Assembly (NCBI GenBank): GCA_001801055.1
Contig: MGWP01000034.1
Span: forward strand, 1 to 46,748
Length of the DNA: 46,748 nucleotides
Direction: 5' to 3'
From: Gallionellales bacterium GWA2_55_18
Lineage (GTDB): Bacteria > Pseudomonadota > Gammaproteobacteria > Burkholderiales > Gallionellaceae
Under the pieces are notes generated by a model. The model did not search any database and had not been told where the DNA came from. It saw nothing but the letters and a program-made list of their open reading frames with translations. Made by a program: the position numbers and the translations under genes. Shown piece after piece: positions 43,472 to 46,748 of this stretch (position 1 is the stretch's first letter; every line of letters starts with the position of its first letter).

Positions 43472-43580
43472 CGGATTGTCCATTAGCATTTGAGGCATTG
43501 GTAAATCAAGAGGTTGTAGGTCTGGTTTTAACCAGACTTGTCGGGCTGAAGCCCGACTTACGAGCTAATGGATAATTTGG
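43472..43580. repeat. inverted-repeat element 2
   Basis: CGGATTGTCCATTAGC (43472-43487) pairs with GCTAATGGATAATTTGG (43564-43580). Inside are two hairpins, GTCTGGTT/AACCAGAC and GTCGGGCT/AGCCCGAC. The end sequence also matches the right end of element 1, so both elements share termini. Confidence 0.6.
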
Positions 43581-43627
43581 GTTAATAGCTTGTACTCCAA
43601 CCTGCTTCGGCGGATCGTACTGGAATT

Positions 43628-44023
43628 TTATTTTACAATCTTCAGGTTGGGTTTGTGCGGCTTGGGTTTACGCGCCTCATCGCTATTATTGGTAGGGTGC
43701 GGTTGTTGCGGGTCGCTGCCCTGAAACACCAAACCTTGTCCGGTTTCCTTGGCAAAGATGCCGATAACCGCCGCAACAGGCACCATTAAATCGAACGGCG
43801 AACCGCCGAAGCGACCGTTACAGGTGATCATCTCGTTGCCCATCTCAAGGTTGCGCACCGCGCCTGCGCTGAGGTTCAGGACGATCTCCCCGTCCTTCAC
43901 ATAAGCCTGCGGCACCTCGGTTTGCCCGTCGACACGGACGGCCAGATAGGGAGTCAAACCGCTGTCCACGCACCATTCGTAAATCGCGCGAATCAGGTAA
44001 GGCCGCGTAGACAGATCGCTCAT
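43628..44023 (-). CDS. sspB: ClpXP protease specificity-enhancing factor SspB
   Basis: SspB tethers ssrA-tagged proteins to ClpXP. This 131-residue form begins MSDLSTRPYLIRAIYEWCVD, has the substrate-binding barrel (INLNLSAGAVRNLEMGNEMI region) and ends with a flexible tail whose last residues KPNLKIVK match the ClpX-binding motif. ATG 44023 has GAGG 5-6 bases upstream and is preferred over the track start nine codons earlier. It follows sspA. Confidence 0.94.
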   Translation of the reverse strand: MSDLSTRPYLIRAIYEWCVDSGLTPYLAVRVDGQTEVPQAYVKDGEIVLNLSAGAVRNLEMGNEMITCNGRFGGSPFDLMVPVAAVIGIFAKETGQGLVFQGSDPQQPHPTNNSDEARKPKPHKPNLKIVK

Positions 44024-44050
44024 TCCAACCTCATTGCGAAAGTCAAACAA

Positions 44051-44074
44051 GCCTGTCCTGAGTACAGTCGAAGG
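44051..44074. repeat. GCCTGTCCTGAG repeat between sspA and sspB
   Basis: GCCTGTCCTGAGTACAGTCG followed by AAGG is the reverse complement, with small changes, of the motif at 8911-8930. It lies in the 146-base sspA-sspB gap and forms part of a weak hairpin. Confidence 0.6.
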
Positions 44075-44169
44075 TGCAGCGGCGAACGAGCGACGCTGTC
44101 AGTACGGTTAATACGGCAATGAGCAAGTGGGGAAGCCAACGCAGTTTCACCGGTGAAATGCGGTTGGGA

Positions 44170-44766
44170 TCATTTGCGCATTGCCCGCTCGGAAGGCGTC
44201 AATGCATCAATGAAGCCCTGCCGAGAAAACATACGCTCGGCATATTTCATCATTGGCGCTGCATCCTTGCCCATCTGGATGCCGTAATGGTCGAGCCGCC
44301 ACAGCAGGGGCGCAATCGCCACGTCCAGCATAGAAAATTCATCGCCTAGCAAAAACTTCTGCTTGGTCAATATCTGCGCAAGCTGGGTCAAGTTGTCGCG
44401 GATCACGGTGCGCGCCTTGTCGGCAGCTTTCCCGCCCTGCTCTATTACACCGACCTTGCTGTAGAGTTCCTGTTCGAAGCGATGCAGGAACAGCCGGGCG
44501 CGCCCGCGCATGACCGGGTCCGGCGGCATCAACTGTGGATGTGGAAAGCGCTCGTCAATGTACTCGTTGATGATGTTGGCTTCATACAGAATCAGGTCGC
44601 GCTCGACCAGGGTCGGCACCTTGTTGTACGGGTTTATCACCGCGATGTCTTCGGCGCGGTTGGCCATGTCAACATCGATCACTTCAAAGTCCATGCCCTT
44701 TTCGTATAGCACGATCCGGCAACGGTGGGAATATGGGCATGTGGTGCCCGAATAAAGTCGCATCAT
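44170..44766 (-). CDS. sspA: stringent starvation protein A (GST-fold)
   Basis: This 198-residue RNA-polymerase-associated protein has a glutathione-transferase fold without expected GST activity. It shows LYSGTTCPYSHRCRIVLYEKG, NPYNKVPTLVERDLILYEAN and LLGDEFSMLDVAIAPLLWRL. SspA acts with phage and starvation promoters in E. coli. The start has AGGA about 8 bases upstream. In many betaproteobacteria petABC precedes it; here 5-formyl-THF cyclo-ligase diverges instead. Confidence 0.94.
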   Translation of the reverse strand: MMRLYSGTTCPYSHRCRIVLYEKGMDFEVIDVDMANRAEDIAVINPYNKVPTLVERDLILYEANIINEYIDERFPHPQLMPPDPVMRGRARLFLHRFEQELYSKVGVIEQGGKAADKARTVIRDNLTQLAQILTKQKFLLGDEFSMLDVAIAPLLWRLDHYGIQMGKDAAPMMKYAERMFSRQGFIDALTPSERAMRK

Positions 44767-44949
44767 AAAAATATCCTGCCATCAAAAAGAAACGCTAAAA
44801 CAAAAAACCAAAAGGCGAGACGGCCAATCTCATTCATACTGGCTCCCATTCATAATGGCAACTGGCAAAACAGCCGAGAAACTAACACAAATGACATATG
44901 GAATTCAACTTAATATTGCCCAAACCCATGTGCCACGCCACTTGGCGGG

Positions 44950-44955
44950 TATAAT
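44950..44955 (+). promoter_or_regulatory. consensus -10 box before the cyclo-ligase gene
   Basis: A perfect TATAAT at 44950-44955 lies about 70 bases before the likely start of the next gene. No good -35 at 16-18 bases. A transcript would start near 44962. Confidence 0.5.
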
Positions 44956-45021
44956 TGCCCTGCAAGGCATGTATTGCGGTATATCTGTGAGATATTTGAT
45001 GAGCCAACACCCCGAAAACCC

Positions 45022-45612
45022 ATGCTGCCGATGAAGCAAACCATCAGAAAAAATATTCTTGCGCTGCGCGAGCAGCTTTCGCCGGACGCGCGCGCCGCGT
45101 ACAGTGCGGCGATCAGCGCGCGCTTATTGCGGCTGCCCGAGTACCGGCAAGCCGAGACGGTGCTGGGTTATATGAATTTCGGCGCGGAGTTTGCCAGCGA
45201 GCTTTGGGCCGGGCAAGTATTGGCGGAAGGCAAACGCCTAGTTTTGCCTAAGGTGAACCATCACACCAACCGGCTCGACCTGTATCTGGTGGAAGATATG
45301 GAAAACCAGTTGGCGGCTGGGCTGTGGGGAATACGCGAGCCGATAACCGAACTCTGCGAGCGGATGGGCAGGTTAAATGGGGTAGAATTCGCCCTGTTAC
45401 CCGGCGTGGCATTTGCCCGCGACGGCGCGCGGTTGGGCTACGGCAAGGGCTTTTATGACCGGTTGCTGGCACAGATGACACACCGGCCCGCGCTGGTAGC
45501 CGCAGCCTTCGCCCTGCAAATCGTAGAGCAAATTCCACAGGAAGCAACCGACATAAAAGTTGAATGGATTGTTACCGAACAAGAGACGATTACCTGTTCA
45601 ATGTTGCGCTAA
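45022..45612 (+). CDS. 5-formyltetrahydrofolate cyclo-ligase
   Basis: This enzyme (YgfA/MTHFS) converts 5-formyl-THF to 5,10-methenyl-THF with ATP. It has KQTIRKNILALREQLSP, an ATP/folate site with GYMNFGAEF, ELCERMGRLNGVEFALLPGVAFARDG in segments and the signature RLGYGKGFYDRLL. The track begins at a TTG; the likely start is ATG 45022 or 45031, giving about 195 residues. No clear Shine-Dalgarno. It precedes aceE by 14 bases. Confidence 0.93.
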   Translation: MLPMKQTIRKNILALREQLSPDARAAYSAAISARLLRLPEYRQAETVLGYMNFGAEFASELWAGQVLAEGKRLVLPKVNHHTNRLDLYLVEDMENQLAAGLWGIREPITELCERMGRLNGVEFALLPGVAFARDGARLGYGKGFYDRLLAQMTHRPALVAAAFALQIVEQIPQEATDIKVEWIVTEQETITCSMLR

Positions 45613-45626
45613 TGGGGGACGGAAAG

Positions 45627-46748
45627 ATGGCATCAAAACCTGATGACGACCCGCAGGAAACCCGGGAATGGCTGGATGCGCTCGAGTCGGTGCTGGAGAA
45701 TGAAGGCGCGGAGCGCGCCAATTTTCTGCTCGGGCAACTGATCGACAAGGCGCGCGGCTCCGGCGCGGGTGTGCCGTTCAGTGCGACCACGCCCTATTGC
45801 AACACCATCCCGCTGGACAAGGAACAACGCTCGGCAGGCAACCATGAGCTGGAACACCGCATCCGCGCCCTGACGCGCTGGAACGCGATGGCGCTGGTGC
45901 TGAATGCCAACCGCGAATCTCTGGAACTGGGCGGCCACATCGCCACATTCGCTTCGGCGGCGACCCTTTACGACGTCGCGTTCAATCATTTTTTACACGG
46001 CAAGACCGATACGCACGGCGGCGATCTGGTGTATTTCCAGGGGCACTCCTCACCCGGCATGTACGCGCGCGCGTTCCTCGATGGGCGGCTCAGCGAGGAG
46101 CAGATGCACAAATTCCGCCAGGAGTCCGAAGGTGGTGGCCTGTCGTCCTATCCGCACCCGTGGCTGATGCCGGATTTCTGGCAGTTCTCCACGGTGTCGA
46201 TGGGGCTGGGGCCGCTGATGGCGATCTATCAGGCGCGCTTCATGCGCTATCTGGAGCACCGCGGCATCGCGCAAACCGGCGCTCCCGCACCAGAGGGCTC
46301 CGCATCACCGTGTCGTGCCCGCAAGGTGTGGGCATTTCTCGGCGACGGCGAAACCGACGAGCCGGAATCGCTGGGTGCCATTTCGCTGGCGGGGCGCGAG
46401 CATCTCGACAACCTGATTTTCGTCGTAAACTGTAATTTACAACGCCTCGACGGCCCGGTGCGCGGCAACGGCAAGATCATCCAGGAACTGGAAGGGGTGT
46501 TTCGCGGCGCGGGCTGGAACGTCATCAAGGTGGTGTGGGGCCGACATTGGGACAGGCTGTTCGCCAAGGATAAAAACGGCCTGCTGCAACAGCGCATGCA
46601 GGAAGTGGTGGACGGCGAATACCAGACCTACAAGGCCAGGGACGGCGCGTATGCGCGCGAGCATTTCTTCGGCAAACACCCGGAGTTGCTGGAAATGGTG
46701 GCCGATATGTCCGACGATGAGCTGTGGCGGCTAAACCGCGGTGGCCAC
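45627..46748 (+). CDS. aceE: pyruvate dehydrogenase E1 component, N-terminal part
   Basis: The frame is open from ATG 45627 (GGAAAG just upstream) to the window end, 374 codons of about 890, and is absent from the ORF track because it has no stop here. It encodes the homodimeric-type E1: [39 protein letters not shown] in segments, and the thiamine diphosphate motif starting [10 protein letters not shown] and ending [11 protein letters not shown]. It decarboxylates pyruvate in the dehydrogenase complex. Between [10 protein letters not shown] and [10 protein letters not shown] lies an extra segment [15 protein letters not shown], where relatives have about four residues. Confidence 0.95.
   Translation, partial: MASKPDDDPQETREWLDALESVLENEGAERANFLLGQLIDKARGSGAGVPFSATTPYCNTIPLDKEQRSAGNHELEHRIRALTRWNAMALVLNANRESLELGGHIATFASAATLYDVAFNHFLHGKTDTHGGDLVYFQGHSSPGMYARAFLDGRLSEEQMHKFRQESEGGGLSSYPHPWLMPDFWQFSTVSMGLGPLMAIYQARFMRYLEHRGIAQTGAPAPEGSASPCRARKVWAFLGDGETDEPESLGAISLAGREHLDNLIFVVNCNLQRLDGPVRGNGKIIQELEGVFRGAGWNVIKVVWGRHWDRLFAKDKNGLLQQRMQEVVDGEYQTYKARDGAYAREHFFGKHPELLEMVADMSDDELWRLNRGGH
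46281..46315 (+). repeat. palindromic element inside aceE
   Basis: GCTCCCGCACCAGAGGGCTC followed by CGCATCACCGTGTCG matches the minus-strand copy in prlC (25043-25001) at nearly every position. It is translated in the same frame in both genes (APEGSA.PCR). Confidence 0.85.

Larger units (their letters stand above)
43215..43627. other. repeat-rich gap between the epimerase and sspB
   Basis: This 413-bp region contains two small inverted-repeat elements (listed separately) and no gene. The sequence near 43215-43330 must contain the epimerase promoter; no clear match was seen. Confidence 0.5.

Noticed and set aside
44767-45021. 6S RNA gene before the cyclo-ligase
   Set aside because: ssrS often lies before this gene, and a TATAAT box is present, but the space from the predicted start to the coding region is only about 60 bases and I could not fold the long 6S stem with its central bubble.

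Overview
The window looks like chromosomal core DNA of a betaproteobacterium. The gene orders gmk-rpoZ-spoT, mrcA/pilMNOPQ-aroK-aroB, hisCBHAF-hisIE-hinT-tatABC-degS/Q and sspA-sspB are typical of that class. Protein character (short omega subunit, RpoH with the QRKLFFNLR box, GST-like SspA, homodimeric-type AceE) agrees. Oxygen-independent ubiquinone (ubiU/ubiV) and haem (hemN) genes suggest a facultative or microaerophilic lifestyle, perhaps a Gallionellaceae/Nitrosomonadales relative; that placement is inference from gene content only. No phage, plasmid, CRISPR, rRNA, tRNA or intact insertion sequence was recognised.

Layout. 1-2.5 kb: end of gmk, rpoZ and spoT (ppGpp metabolism). 2.9-5.9 kb, minus strand: penicillin-binding protein 1A and a small nucleotidyltransferase-like protein. 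6.0-11.1 kb: type IV pilus operon pilMNOPQ, closed by a clear terminator. 11.1-14.0 kb: aroK, aroB, dgt. 14.0-17.7 kb, minus: PP0621-like protein, pilS, pilR, ampD. 17.9-26.8 kb, minus: a large PLP decarboxylase, then (in transcription order) prlC, a glutaredoxin-like protein, xthA, a YhcC-type radical SAM protein, ubiU and ubiV. 27.3-31.3 kb: rpoH behind a CIRCE-like operator, two unknown membrane-associated proteins (minus), a 30-codon ORF and hemN. 31.6-39.9 kb: metK (minus) divergent from a long operon hisC-hisB-hisH-hisA-hisF-hisI-hisE-hinT-tatA-tatB-tatC. 39.9-46.7 kb: DegS-like protease (minus), Nif3-like protein, NAD-dependent epimerase (minus), sspA-sspB (minus), 5-formyl-THF cyclo-ligase, and the first 374 codons of aceE.

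The genes themselves are mostly ordinary. What stands out is the density of small dispersed palindromic repeats, and that several sit inside conserved genes without breaking the frame. The same element, read in the same frame (APEGSA.PCR), lies in prlC and in aceE. A different repeat lengthens hisH by about 28 residues, and a third (PLPQAGEG) lies in an unknown membrane protein. The hisF-hisI junction holds a roughly 390-bp nest of the same repeats, bounded by a direct duplication of the hisF-stop/hisI-start sequence, and the repeat now supplies the hisI ribosome binding site. This resembles in principle the protein-coding palindromic elements of Rickettsia combined with REP/REPIN elements. 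It is the best candidate here for something undescribed. Other points of interest are the CIRCE-like site before rpoH and the translationally coupled small ORF before hemN.
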